A stretch of 64,000 nucleotides of DNA, taken from CAVYXK01 sp963772445 (GTDB lineage: Bacteria > Pseudomonadota > Alphaproteobacteria > Acetobacterales > Acetobacteraceae). A program made the translations under genes and the position numbers. Positions within the stretch are counted from its first letter, which is position 1. Each line of letters begins with the position of its first letter. Below the pieces are notes generated by a model. That model searched no databases, was not told the DNA's origin, and worked only from the letters and a program-made list of their open reading frames with translations. The DNA is taken from NCBI GenBank assembly GCA_963772445.1, contig CAVYXK010000014.1:434001-498000 (forward strand), in the 5' to 3' direction. Shown piece by piece: positions 27,218 to 35,983 of the stretch.

Positions 27218-28847
27218 CTCCCCCTCCCCTTGCGGGCTACCGTTGTCCCACAACCCCAAATCGACTTTCCTGAGTGCTGAGCAGCGGATTTGAGGCGGGT
27301 CGAGTTTGCATCAGCGATCTTTCGAGGCTCCCGCCGAACGGGCGGCGGCAGCCGGCTAGCGCCGCCCCTCCGGCAGGCCCCTTTGCAGCGCCCTGCGAAA
27401 TCAAATTCGCTCCCGACCAACAACCCACCGGAGCCGATTCGCATGAACGACCAGCCGCAGCTTGGTCACTTTGGCAATCGCCGCCTGGCCGCGGTCGGCG
27501 ACAGCCTGCTGGGGGCGATGCAGAAGCAGCGCACCATGTGCCTCTCGGCATTGGCCGACAGCCGCGGCCAAGCCCGCCAGTTTCAGCGTTTCCTCGACAA
27601 CGAGGCGGTCAGCATGCACGAGATGCTGGTGCATGCCGCCCGGCAGACCGCCCGGCGCGCCGTCGGGCGGCACGTCCTGGCGATCACCGATACCACGGAG
27701 CTGAATTACGCTCCCCACAGCGGCGCCAAGCGCGGCTTTGGCACGGTCGGCAACGGGACCGACATCGGCGTGCTGCTGCACCCGGTGATTGCGGTGGATG
27801 CCGAGCAGGGCGGGCTGATCGGGCTGGTCGGTGCCACGGTGATCAACCGCACCGACGGCCCGGTGACGGACCATAAGACACGCCCGGCCGACGAGAAGGA
27901 GTCTCGCCGCTGGCTGGCGGCCGCCGAGACCGCCGGCGAGGTGCTGGCGGAGGCGGCGATGATCACTGTGGTCGAGGACCGCGAGGGCGACATCTATGAC
28001 CAGTTCGCGCGTCGGCCGGACAACGTGCATCTGTTGGTGCGGGCCGCGCAGAACCGCTCGCTCGAGGGCGATGAGAAACTGTTCGCGCGATGCGCCGCCT
28101 GGTCAGCAGTAACACAGCACACCATCCAGGTGCCGGCCCGGCATGGCAAGCCGGCGCGGGCCGAGCGGACCGCCGTCGTGGCGGTGCGCTCCGGCGAGGT
28201 CACGATCAAGCGGCCACTGCGCGCCGAGCCAGGCCTGGCGCCGACCTTGACCCTGCGGGTGGTGGATGTGCGCGAGATCGCCCCACCGTCGGCGCAGCAA
28301 CCCTTACACTGGTGTCTGCTGACCACGCATGCGGTGGGCGGTGCGGCGGAGGCGCTGCAGATTGTCGCCTGGTACCGGCTGCGTTGGATCATCGAACAGC
28401 TGTTCCGTACCATGAAGACGGACGGTGTCGATGTGGAGACCTCGCAGATCACGACGCCGCTCAGCTTGGCGAAGCTGGTGACGGTGGCGCTGATTGCCGC
28501 CGTGCGGGTCATGCAACTGGCGATCGGTCGCGACGGCAGTACGGGGCAGTCCATAGAGGACGTTGCCGACCCCGCCGAACTGCCGGCGCTACGGGCGATC
28601 AGCGCCTCCCTCGAAGGGCCGACCGACAAGCTGAAGAACCCGTTCGATCCTGCCTTGCTGGCTTATTACGCCTGGATCGCCGCACGCCTCGGAGGCTGGT
28701 CCGGCTACACCTCCAAGGGATATCGGCCGCCCGGTCCCAAGACCATGGCCCGCGGTCTCAAGCGCCTCGATGCCATGGTGCAGGGCTGGATGCTGGCTAA
28801 TCGTTCCGCACTTGTGGGACTCCGGTAGCCCGCAAGGGGAGGGGGAG
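27218..28847 (+). mobile_element. IS4-family insertion sequence (1630 bp)
   Basis: Bounded by 25-bp perfect inverted repeats, left 27218-27242 and right 28823-28847, reading CTCCCCCTCCCCTTGCGGGC inwards and then TACCG. Two mismatched bases are followed by a further conserved GTCCCACAA on each side. It contains one transposase gene. I could not see a convincing target-site duplication in the flanks. Confidence 0.88.
27443..28828 (+). CDS. IS4-family transposase
   Basis: 461 residues from ATG 27443 (MNDQPQLGHFGNRRLAAVGD). The DDE catalytic core is visible: first Asp in LAITDTTELNYA, second Asp in ITVVEDREGDIYD, and Glu in the signature YRLRWIIEQLFRTMKT (Y-x2-R-x3-E-x6-K). The N-terminal Tnp_DDE helper segment (SRGQARQFQRFLDNEAVSMHEM) is typical for this subgroup. 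The gene appears intact between intact inverted repeats, so the element may be active. Confidence 0.92.
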   Translation: MNDQPQLGHFGNRRLAAVGDSLLGAMQKQRTMCLSALADSRGQARQFQRFLDNEAVSMHEMLVHAARQTARRAVGRHVLAITDTTELNYAPHSGAKRGFGTVGNGTDIGVLLHPVIAVDAEQGGLIGLVGATVINRTDGPVTDHKTRPADEKESRRWLAAAETAGEVLAEAAMITVVEDREGDIYDQFARRPDNVHLLVRAAQNRSLEGDEKLFARCAAWSAVTQHTIQVPARHGKPARAERTAVVAVRSGEVTIKRPLRAEPGLAPTLTLRVVDVREIAPPSAQQPLHWCLLTTHAVGGAAEALQIVAWYRLRWIIEQLFRTMKTDGVDVETSQITTPLSLAKLVTVALIAAVRVMQLAIGRDGSTGQSIEDVADPAELPALRAISASLEGPTDKLKNPFDPALLAYYAWIAARLGGWSGYTSKGYRPPGPKTMARGLKRLDAMVQGWMLANRSALVGLR

Positions 28848-28943
28848 ACTCGCCCTGTCGCCTCGCGAGGCCATGGTCGGTGCTGAACCCGGCTGCCTTC
28901 TGCCGCCCTGGGGAACCCCTTACGAGAAAAATGTCCGACTCGC

Positions 28944-31319
28944 TTACTGCCGTGCCATGGCGATGCGGATAGCTTCCTCCGGCGAGACGAGGTGATCCAG
29001 GCTCTCGGCCGCCTCGGCGATGGCGAGCTGCACCCCTTTGACCCTTCCGTTGAATGCATTGCCTCGCGAGCCGTAGTCCGGCGAGACCGGGGCGCCGCTG
29101 TCCTCCCCAACGTCGCAGCCGTCGTCGGCCGAGAAGACCATCGCCTGCGTCATGGGCACGGTCCCCTCGCCGACCTTCTTGCCATCAACATAGAGCGTTA
29201 CCTGCCCACCTTTGCCAAGACCGCCGCCGGCATAGGCAAACTCCATGCGAACCTGGTGCTGACCCGCGGGTAGCGCCTCGGTCGCTTCGACGAAGAAGTG
29301 GTGCACCCCCGCCACGTTATAGCAGTATTTGAGCCTGCCGTTCTTCGCATAAAGGCTCCAGCCGCCGATGTTCGCGCCCTGGGCGATGATCACGCCCTCG
29401 GCGCCTGACCCTGGGACCTCGATCTCGGCAGTGACGGAGTGCGACTTGTTCTTGATGTTCAGGACGCAGTTCTCCGACAGGCGCCCCATGCCGGCGAACA
29501 GCACCTGGGTCTTTCCCTTGATCAGGATCGGTCGGCCGGCCGTATCCGGATTCATCTTCTCGACAACCCGGTCGTCGATAGGCAACACATTGTAGCGCGT
29601 CGCTTCGATCAGCCACAGTCGCTGCAGCTCGTGCAGCTTCTCCGGCATATCCTTGGCAAGGTCGTTGGCCTGGCTCCAGTCCTTGCTGGTGTCGTAGAGT
29701 TCCCAGACATCTTCGTCGAGCGGCACCGTCTTCCGGCCGACAAGCACCCAAGGTGTGCCGTGCTTCGTCACCGCGGTCCAGCCCTTGTGGTAAATGCCGC
29801 GATTGCCGAACATTTCAAAGTACTGCGTCTCGTGCCGCTCCTCGGCGTTGGCGTCGTTGAACGAGTACAGCATGCTGACGCCCTCGATCGGCCGCTGCTG
29901 TACGCCGTTGACCGAGACCGGCTCGGGCAACCCCGCCGCCTCGAGGATCGTGGGTGCCACGTCGATGACATGGTGGAACTGCGAGCGGATTTCGCCTTTT
30001 GCCTTGATGAAGTTGGGCCAGTGCACGATGGCACCAGTGCGAGTCCCGCCCCAGTGGGAAGCGACCTGCTTGGTCCACTGGTAAGGGGCGTTCATTGCAT
30101 GCGCCCAACCCACGGCATAGTGGTTGTACAACTCCGGTCCGCCAAGCTTTTCGTATCGTTCCATGAGAAACTCTGGAGTTTCCAAGGCGGCCAGGCCGTT
30201 GAAATTGGCCATCTCATTGTACGCACCGTTCAACGTGCCCTCAGCCGAGGCGCCGTTGTCGCCGATCATGTAGTAAACAAGGGTGTCGTCCAGGATATTG
30301 AGCTTCTTCAATGTATCGAGCAGGCGTCCAATGTGGTGGTCGGTGTATTCCAGGAATCCCGCGTAAACCTCCATCTGGCGCCGCAGGATGGGCTTCAGCG
30401 CCTCCGGCATGTTCTCCCACGCCGGGATCTCGGCGTGGCGCGCGGTGAGTTGGCAATCCTCTGGAACGACGCCCAGCTTTTTCTGCCGGGCGAGGGTCTC
30501 CTCACGCAGCTTGTCCCAGCCCTGGTCGAACTTGCCCTTGTATTTGTCGGCCCACTCCTTGGGCACGTGGTGAGGGGCGTGCGTCGCGCCGGGCGCGAAG
30601 TAGGCGAAGAAAGGCTTGTCGGGTGCCAGCGCCTTTTGCTGCGCGATCCAGGCCATGGCCTTGTCAGTCATGTCCTCCATGAAATGGTAGCCCTCTTCGG
30701 GCGTCTTCTTCGGCTCGACCGGCGTGGTGCCCTCGTAAAGAGTGGGATACCACTGGTTCGCCTCGCCGCCGATGAAGCCGTAGAAATACTCGAACCCGCC
30801 GCCGCCCGTGGGCCAAGCGTCAAACGGTCCGACCGGGCTTGTCTCCCACACCGGCACTTCGTGACATTTGCCGAATTGCGCGGTCGAGTAGCCGTTGAGC
30901 TTCAGGGTCCGCGCGATCGGCGAGATGGTGTTGGGCAACACCGAGCTGTAGCCGGGCGCGCCGGTGGCAATCTCGGTGATGCCGCCCATGCCCGCGGAGT
31001 GGTGGTTGCGCCCGGTCAACAACGCCGCCCGCGTCGGGGAACAGAGGGCGGTATTGTGGAAGCGGTTGTACTTCAGCCCACCCGCTGCCAGCTTTTCAGC
31101 GTTCGGCGTCTGGCAGGGGCCGCCGAAGGCGCTGGGTGAGCCGAATCCGGCGTCGTCGATGAGGATGAGCAGCACATTGGGTGCGCCCTTCGGCGGGCGC
31201 AACTGTTCGATCGGCGGGAATTTGGTGTCCGGATCCTTCGCGTCATACGTGATCAGCCCGGTTCGCTCGGGAGTGGCAATCGGGAGATGCGAACGATATT
31301 TCCTGTCTTCAATGCTCAT
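28944..31319 (-). CDS. arylsulfatase
   Basis: 791 residues. The sulfatase signature CSPTRAALLTGRNHHSAGMG (about residues 93-112) contains the Cys converted to formylglycine by the maturation enzyme. Other metal and active-site elements are LLILIDDAGFG near residue 50, ATHAPHH, and MIGDNGASAEG. Enzymes of this large class (about 780 aa with a C-terminal beta-sandwich, here ENCVLNIKNKSHSVTAEIEV and onwards) hydrolyse sulfate esters. No signal peptide is evident. No formylglycine-generating enzyme gene is in the window. A BASS-type transporter relic and an ABC permease relic lie upstream, which might once have handled the substrate or released product. Confidence 0.93.
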   Translation of the reverse strand: MSIEDRKYRSHLPIATPERTGLITYDAKDPDTKFPPIEQLRPPKGAPNVLLILIDDAGFGSPSAFGGPCQTPNAEKLAAGGLKYNRFHNTALCSPTRAALLTGRNHHSAGMGGITEIATGAPGYSSVLPNTISPIARTLKLNGYSTAQFGKCHEVPVWETSPVGPFDAWPTGGGGFEYFYGFIGGEANQWYPTLYEGTTPVEPKKTPEEGYHFMEDMTDKAMAWIAQQKALAPDKPFFAYFAPGATHAPHHVPKEWADKYKGKFDQGWDKLREETLARQKKLGVVPEDCQLTARHAEIPAWENMPEALKPILRRQMEVYAGFLEYTDHHIGRLLDTLKKLNILDDTLVYYMIGDNGASAEGTLNGAYNEMANFNGLAALETPEFLMERYEKLGGPELYNHYAVGWAHAMNAPYQWTKQVASHWGGTRTGAIVHWPNFIKAKGEIRSQFHHVIDVAPTILEAAGLPEPVSVNGVQQRPIEGVSMLYSFNDANAEERHETQYFEMFGNRGIYHKGWTAVTKHGTPWVLVGRKTVPLDEDVWELYDTSKDWSQANDLAKDMPEKLHELQRLWLIEATRYNVLPIDDRVVEKMNPDTAGRPILIKGKTQVLFAGMGRLSENCVLNIKNKSHSVTAEIEVPGSGAEGVIIAQGANIGGWSLYAKNGRLKYCYNVAGVHHFFVEATEALPAGQHQVRMEFAYAGGGLGKGGQVTLYVDGKKVGEGTVPMTQAMVFSADDGCDVGEDSGAPVSPDYGSRGNAFNGRVKGVQLAIAEAAESLDHLVSPEEAIRIAMARQ

Positions 31320-31383
31320 GACCTTGCCCTCTTTGGCGTTCCGTTATCCTAGCCTTCCATGCGCTGGGGCGCTCATCAAGGGC

Positions 31384-31440
31384 AGCTTCGGGTCGACTTC
31401 GGCGGTTCCGGTGGGCAGCCCGGCTACCGCCGCTCTGGGT
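31384..31440. repeat. dispersed degenerate repeat, copy 1 of 3
   Basis: This segment (core GGGTCGACTTCGGCGG ... GGCTACCGCCGCTC) matches 39847-39900 closely and 40104-40160 more loosely. All three lie in decayed intergenic DNA of the accessory zone. No coding sense was found. Confidence 0.5.
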
Positions 31441-31481
31441 GGAAAGCGGCCGTTGCCGATCTCGGGGGACTGTCTCCCGCG

Positions 31482-31745
31482 TCACGGCCACCGTAACAAC
31501 CGCCGCTCGATCCAACCAGTGATGGCGAGCAGCAGCAGCACAAAGACTATGATAAGCAGCACCAGCGCCAATGTCAGTGCCGTATTGAAGCTCGACTGTG
31601 CAAAGTTCAGGAGATACCCGAGGCCACGGCTGGAGGGGACAAATTCGCCAACGATCGCGCCCGTGAAGGCGAGTCCCACGGCCACCTTGAGGCTGGAGAG
31701 AATCACCATTGTGATCGAGGGTATAGACACTTCGGTCAGCGTCGC
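31482..31745 (-). pseudogene. C-terminal fragment of an ABC permease
   Basis: Only the last 80-90 residues of a SsuC/TauC/ThiX-type permease remain: VSIPSITMVILSSLKVAVGLAFTGAIVGEFV, then SRGLGYLLNFAQSSFNTALTLALVLLIIVFVLLLL and a basic C-terminus. The EAA-loop remnant is at the beginning. The frame runs on upstream into the neighbouring transporter gene as unrelated sequence. The N-terminal half and the partner ATPase and binding protein are absent, so this is a truncated relic. Confidence 0.7.
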
Positions 31746-31809
31746 CCGACCGCTGATCAAAACGTCTGTTGCTCGTCTATCGTTCACCTCTCGCGCAGAA
31801 ATCGTCCGC

Positions 31810-32668
31810 TTACGAGGCGTCCCAATCAACCGTGGGGCGGAACAGCAAGCCAGCGCCCAGCGCGAATGCGACCGTAATGGGTAGGCCCAGGACCACCATC
31901 ACGATTGCCCGTTGGTCGACCTCTGCCAACGAGAATAGTGGAGCAAGAGCCAGGCCGAGATTGCGTGTCGCCATGCCGCAGCTCAGGACAATTTTCTGGT
32001 CGTGCGGCAGGCCACAGCCAATCCAGTAGGGCAACGCCGTAATCGCGGCGAAGTAGATGAGTTGCGCGGCTACCGCGAGGCTCCCTGCCAAGCCGATCAG
32101 GCCCCGGCCGAACACGACAACGCAGGCCACCAGAACGGCGACGGTTGCAAGAACTCGAGGTCCGCTTCACCAGGGGCTGCAGCCGCATCGCCAAGACGGT
32201 GCTGACATGGCGAAGCACCATGCCGATCGCGAGCGGTAGCAGCGCAACCAGGACCAGAGGTTCGGCGATGGTCCACGCGCCGACGGTCAAGCCCTCGATC
32301 ATCAGCGGAACCGCGAGAGGCATGACGACAATGGTCGCAATTGAGGTCAGCAGCATGAACGCGGCAGTGTAGCCAACGTCGCCCTTCGCCCGTTCCACGA
32401 TCATCGGCAGGAATGGCGCGCATGGCGTTATGCCCATCAGAAGTAACCCCATCGCGTAGGGTGGGGCGAGTGGTAGGAACCGCGTGATCGCAAAGGCTAG
32501 CGCCGGTGAGGCAACGAAGCCCCAAAACAACGTCAGCCCGACGAAACGAACGTTCCGCAGTCCTCGGGCGGCGTCCGGGGGATCGAGCCGTAGGCCCATG
32601 TCCAGTAGGCTGCTCGCAATGAAGACCACGAGCGTGATCTTCAGGACGACGGTAAGGTGGTCAGTCAC
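31810..32668 (-). pseudogene. BASS-family (bile acid:Na+ symporter-like) transporter, frameshifted
   Basis: Two overlapping frames form one SBF/BASS-type membrane protein. The first frame runs MTDHLTVVLKITLVVFIASSLLDMGLRL ... PYAMGLLLMGITPCAPFLPMIVERAKGDVGYTAAFMLL ... RLQPLVKRTSS. The second resumes with LATVAVLVACVVVFGRGLIGLAG and ends at LFRPTVDWDAS. One extra A (plus strand) at 32152/32153 causes the break. Removing it gives 286 codons, about the normal length of the family. BASS proteins import organic anions with sodium. The start codon overlaps the stop of the DUF2254 gene by four bases (GTGA/TGA region at 32665-32668). Confidence 0.72.
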
Positions 32669-33980
32669 CTCGGACGTTCGCGCGGCGGGAACTGCTGCAG
32701 CTCATATAGTGTTGAGGATCCACCCAGCCCCTGCCGGTCGGGATACCGGGCGAGCGTCAGGTCCTCCGGCAGGAGATGCAGCCGCTCGAGTGTATCGTTC
32801 AGTACGTGAAGTTGCCGGTGCAGTGCGGCTTGCCTCGTCTCCGGAAGGACGTTCATCAGGTCTTCGATGATCGCGTAAAGCCGCCGGGTCACCTGGAAGT
32901 TCGATGCGCCGTACAGGCGGATTTCGCTGAATGCCAAGTCGACGAAGTCATCCCAGTTGGGCGTCGGAAGGATCAGCCGGAGCGCCCCCTGGTCGTCGTA
33001 CAGGGCGTTGTCGTGCAAGTGGCGGCGACCGACAACGCGCAGAAGTCGATGGATCTGATCGAGTGCGAGAACCGCCGTGGTCGGATCGTTGATGGCTCGC
33101 GACAGTGCCTTGACAGCGACGTCGACGATCACCGGAAGGCAAACGTCGCATCCTGCTCCATGGTGCGTTCCGGGCCGAAGGCGACCTGGGCTCGCAGCGT
33201 GCTATCGCTGAGCGTCGCGGCGCCGCCGGACAGGCGGAACAGTGGTTCCGCCGATGCCACGAAATCGCCGACCCGCGGCACGAACTCGATCACGCCGTCT
33301 GCATCCCGGGCCAACCGGATGAGCGCCTTCAGGTTGAGCGCCAGTACCACGGCGGACCGGCCCTCATGGACGACAGTCCTAGCCGGTTGGGATGGGGTCT
33401 GTTGTCGCTGCCGCGGTGCGTACGGGTGCTCGATGGCGTCGGGATAGACTGCCTCGATCACCGCCATCCCGCGCTCTGCCACGCGCGGGCAGATCGCCGT
33501 CGGCCGCAACAGCCTAGCGGTGTAGTCGATCAGGAACAGGAACGCAGCGATCGATCCGATGCCGGCAAAGATGGCGATCGTCACCATCGCCAGCGGCAGC
33601 GGATCATGCAGCCGCGCCTTGGTGCCGACGGCGAGCAGCAGGGTAAAGACGAACAGGCCGACGGTGAACCGGATCGTGTTGTCTCGCAGGAGCGTTGTCG
33701 CAATGATCCGCGGCGTCAGCTGGGCGCTCGCGATCTGAAGTGCCACCAGCATCGAGCCGAACGTGAACACGAGAAACGCAATCGTTAATGATTCAATGGT
33801 CGCCATCGCGTCGCCGGCTTCAGCGGCGGTGATCGCCAGCGCGGGCACCCACTGGAGGGATTGGTCGATGAACGTTAGGAAACGGACGCCGATTTGCTCC
33901 ACGACCAGGGCGAACAGCGGCACCATCCAGAGCGAGGAACGCAGATAGCTGACGATGGCGTACCGACGGTTCCAGCCCAT
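32665..33980 (-). pseudogene. DUF2254 membrane protein split by one-base deletion
   Basis: The first part (ATG 33980 to TGA 33129) has several membrane segments (SSLWMVPLFALVVEQ, ESLTIAFLVFTFGSMLVALQIASAQLTPR, FTVGLFVFTLLLAVG) and DUF2254 traits, ending FGPERTMEQDATFAFR. The second part starts GTG 33132 with VIVDVAVKALSRAINDPTTAV, exactly the continuation expected in a single DUF2254 protein. One base is missing at the junction, where the sequence reads GGTGATC; restoring it gives 439 codons. Because GTG and TGA overlap, ribosomes could reinitiate and still make both halves, so a functional two-piece protein cannot be excluded. Confidence 0.72.
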
Positions 33981-34244
33981 GTCACTCACGTCCGTGCCGT
34001 TACGATGCCTGCATCCGTGGCCTATTCGACCCAGTTCGTGCTGGGACCTTAAGACATTCCTCAGGAGTAAGGTAGGTGCGCCGAGCAACAGCCGACGCCG
34101 GCGGATGTCGAGGGACATTTGTCGCCTGCCACCTATCCGAAAACGCGCGTGGATCGTGACGGCGACGGGTACCACTGACCTTTGGGGTGTTTGGGCACCC
34201 AACGACGATCATCGGCCCGCGCGGGACACACATGGCCACTTGGA

Positions 34245-34524
34245 TCACGAACGTCCCGCACGGATCATGAAAGAGAAATCAGGCCCGATACTGGCCCCGC
34301 TGTCGCGGCTGATCCGGCTACGTCGACTGAGTTCAGGAAACGGCAGGCTCTGGTCAAGCCGACCACGGTCATACGCATAGGAATCCGTCTAGCCGCTCAA
34401 CAAGAGCTTCCAGATATAGCGGAGACCGCCGCCGCTCCCCAACATGGTGGCAATGCGGCTGGGCCACATCGCTCGTGCAGTTGTCGGTCAGCGTATTGTA
34501 GAACTGTGGCGTCTTCGCCAGCAG
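34245..34524 (-). pseudogene. C-terminal fragment of DUF4105/Lnb-type gene
   Basis: Reading minus strand from the IS boundary at 34524: LLAKTPQFYNTLTDNCTSDVA, a frame slip, then RIATMLGSGGGLRYIWKLLLSG, an in-frame TAG, then TDSYAYDRGRLDQSLPFPEL and GPDFSFMIRAGRS ending at TGA 34245-34247. These are the FYNTLTxNCT, YAYDxGxLD and FSxxIRxG landmarks of the DUF4105 (Lnb N-terminal periplasmic) domain. The matching N-terminal part lies at 39377-39831, beyond the IS complex. Confidence 0.72.
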
Positions 34525-35965
34525 CCTAGATGCGGTAATGGGGCCGCCCAGCGAACGGGCTAGCGGGAGCGGTGGCTGTCCCTCACAGTGATGGTTGTGT
34601 AACGGGGTCCGAATGGCTCGGGCCCAAGCATCGAGAGAGGGACAGCCGTGGAATACTATGCCGCAATCAACGTCTCGCTGGAACTCAGCAGTGTGTGCGT
34701 GGTGGACGGGACCGGGAAGATCATCCGCGAGGCGAAGGTGGTGAGCGAGCCGGAGGCGCTCGTTGCGTTCTTTCGCGATATCGGCCTGACGTTCACGCGG
34801 GTTGGCCTGGAAGCGGGTCCGTTATCGCAGTGGCTGCATGCGGGGCTGACGGAAGCAGGGCTTCCGGCGATCCTGATCGAGACCCGGCACGTCAAGGCGG
34901 CATTGAAGGCGATGACGGTGAAGACGGATCGCAACGACGCACGCGGCATGGCGCAGTTGATGCGCCTGGGCTGGTTTCGACCGGTGCACGTGAAGACGCT
35001 GCCGGCGCAAGAGATCCGGGTGCTGCTGGTCGGGCGGAAGCTGCTGCTGGGCAAGCTGCACGATGTCGAGCTCGGCATTCGCGGCCTGCTGCGCGGCTTC
35101 GGCCTGAAAGTCGGCAAGGTGAGCAAGAACGGCTATGAGGCTCGCATCCGGGCGCTGGTGACAGGGCATCCGATGCTGGAGCCGGTTGCGGACGCGATGC
35201 TGAAGGCGCGGGCGAGCCTGCGAGACGAATGCGGGAAACTGCATCGGATGTTGTTGCGTATCGTCCGTCACGATACTATATGCCAACGTCTGATGAGCGT
35301 GCCTGGTGTCGGGCCAGTTGTTGCGATAACCTACAAGACGGCGATCGACGATCCGACGAGATTTCGCAAATCCAGGGATGTCGGGCCCTATTTTGGCCTG
35401 ACACCGAAGAAGTACCAATCTGGCGAGGTGGATTGGACGGGGCGAATCAGCAAGGTTGGCGATGCGATGGTACGAACCACGCTGTTTGAAGCGGCAAACG
35501 TTATGCTCACTCGCACCACGCGGTTCTCCGCGTTGAAGGCGTGGGCCCTGCGGATCGCGAAGCTGCGCGGGTTGAAGCGGGCGAAGGTGGCGCTGGCACG
35601 CAAACTGGCGGTGGTGCTGCATCGCATGTGGGTTGATGGCAGCGAGTTCCGCTGGAGCAGGACGTCAGCCGACGCTGCCACTTGATAAGTTCAACCGGAA
35701 AAGGAGGAGGGACAACGGAGGGCGCAACAGCTCTTCGATAACGAGGTCCCGTCGCAGGGACGCGGATCGAGTGAAGCCGCAAACATGGGCGTCGGCCGGA
35801 GCAACCACCGGACCACGCGCACCCTAGATTGGCTCGCTCGGTCTGTCTGATCGCATGAAGTGGCGGCTCCAACGCCGACCACGAACAGAAGCCCGAGCCC
35901 TGCGGCGTGATGCGTTAACGAGGGTCTTGACACCAGCGGCCCCATTACAGAAGCCCATGTTTCCC
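34525..35965 (+). mobile_element. IS110-family (IS1111-type) element, copy A
   Basis: 1441 bp repeated in inverted orientation at 37936-39376. It carries sub-terminal inverted repeats GTAATGGGGCCGC (34535-34547) and GCGGCCCCATTAC (35936-35948), characteristic of the IS1111 subgroup, with 10 and 17 bp of conserved sequence outside them. The copy includes a 280-bp segment downstream of the transposase gene. Confidence 0.88.
34648..35685 (+). CDS. IS110-family transposase, first catalytic Asp replaced by Asn
   Basis: 345 residues. An N-terminal RuvC-like DEDD domain (YYAAINVSLELSSVCVVDGTG, KTDRNDARGMAQLMRLGW) and a C-terminal transposase_20 domain (LMSVPGVGPVVAITYKTAID, FGLTPKKYQSGEVDWTGRISKVGD) place it in the IS110 family, which transposes with a bridge RNA. 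Residue 8 is Asn, whereas copy B has Asp. This is the first acidic residue of the DEDD set, so copy A is probably catalytically dead unless complemented in trans. Two other differences from copy B are G-to-A changes as well. The start is ATG 34648 after GAGAGAGGGAC. Confidence 0.92.
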   Translation: MEYYAAINVSLELSSVCVVDGTGKIIREAKVVSEPEALVAFFRDIGLTFTRVGLEAGPLSQWLHAGLTEAGLPAILIETRHVKAALKAMTVKTDRNDARGMAQLMRLGWFRPVHVKTLPAQEIRVLLVGRKLLLGKLHDVELGIRGLLRGFGLKVGKVSKNGYEARIRALVTGHPMLEPVADAMLKARASLRDECGKLHRMLLRIVRHDTICQRLMSVPGVGPVVAITYKTAIDDPTRFRKSRDVGPYFGLTPKKYQSGEVDWTGRISKVGDAMVRTTLFEAANVMLTRTTRFSALKAWALRIAKLRGLKRAKVALARKLAVVLHRMWVDGSEFRWSRTSADAAT

Positions 35966-35983
35966 TTGCGCGCTCATAAGTCG

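Noticed and set aside
27207..28860. Target-site duplication of the 1630-bp IS4 element
   Set aside because: The sequences just outside the two 25-bp inverted repeats do not match, so no duplication is claimed.
29439..31139. A 566-aa plus-strand frame inside the arylsulfatase gene
   Set aside because: It is antisense to the complete sulfatase with its CSPTR signature and has no family-like motifs.
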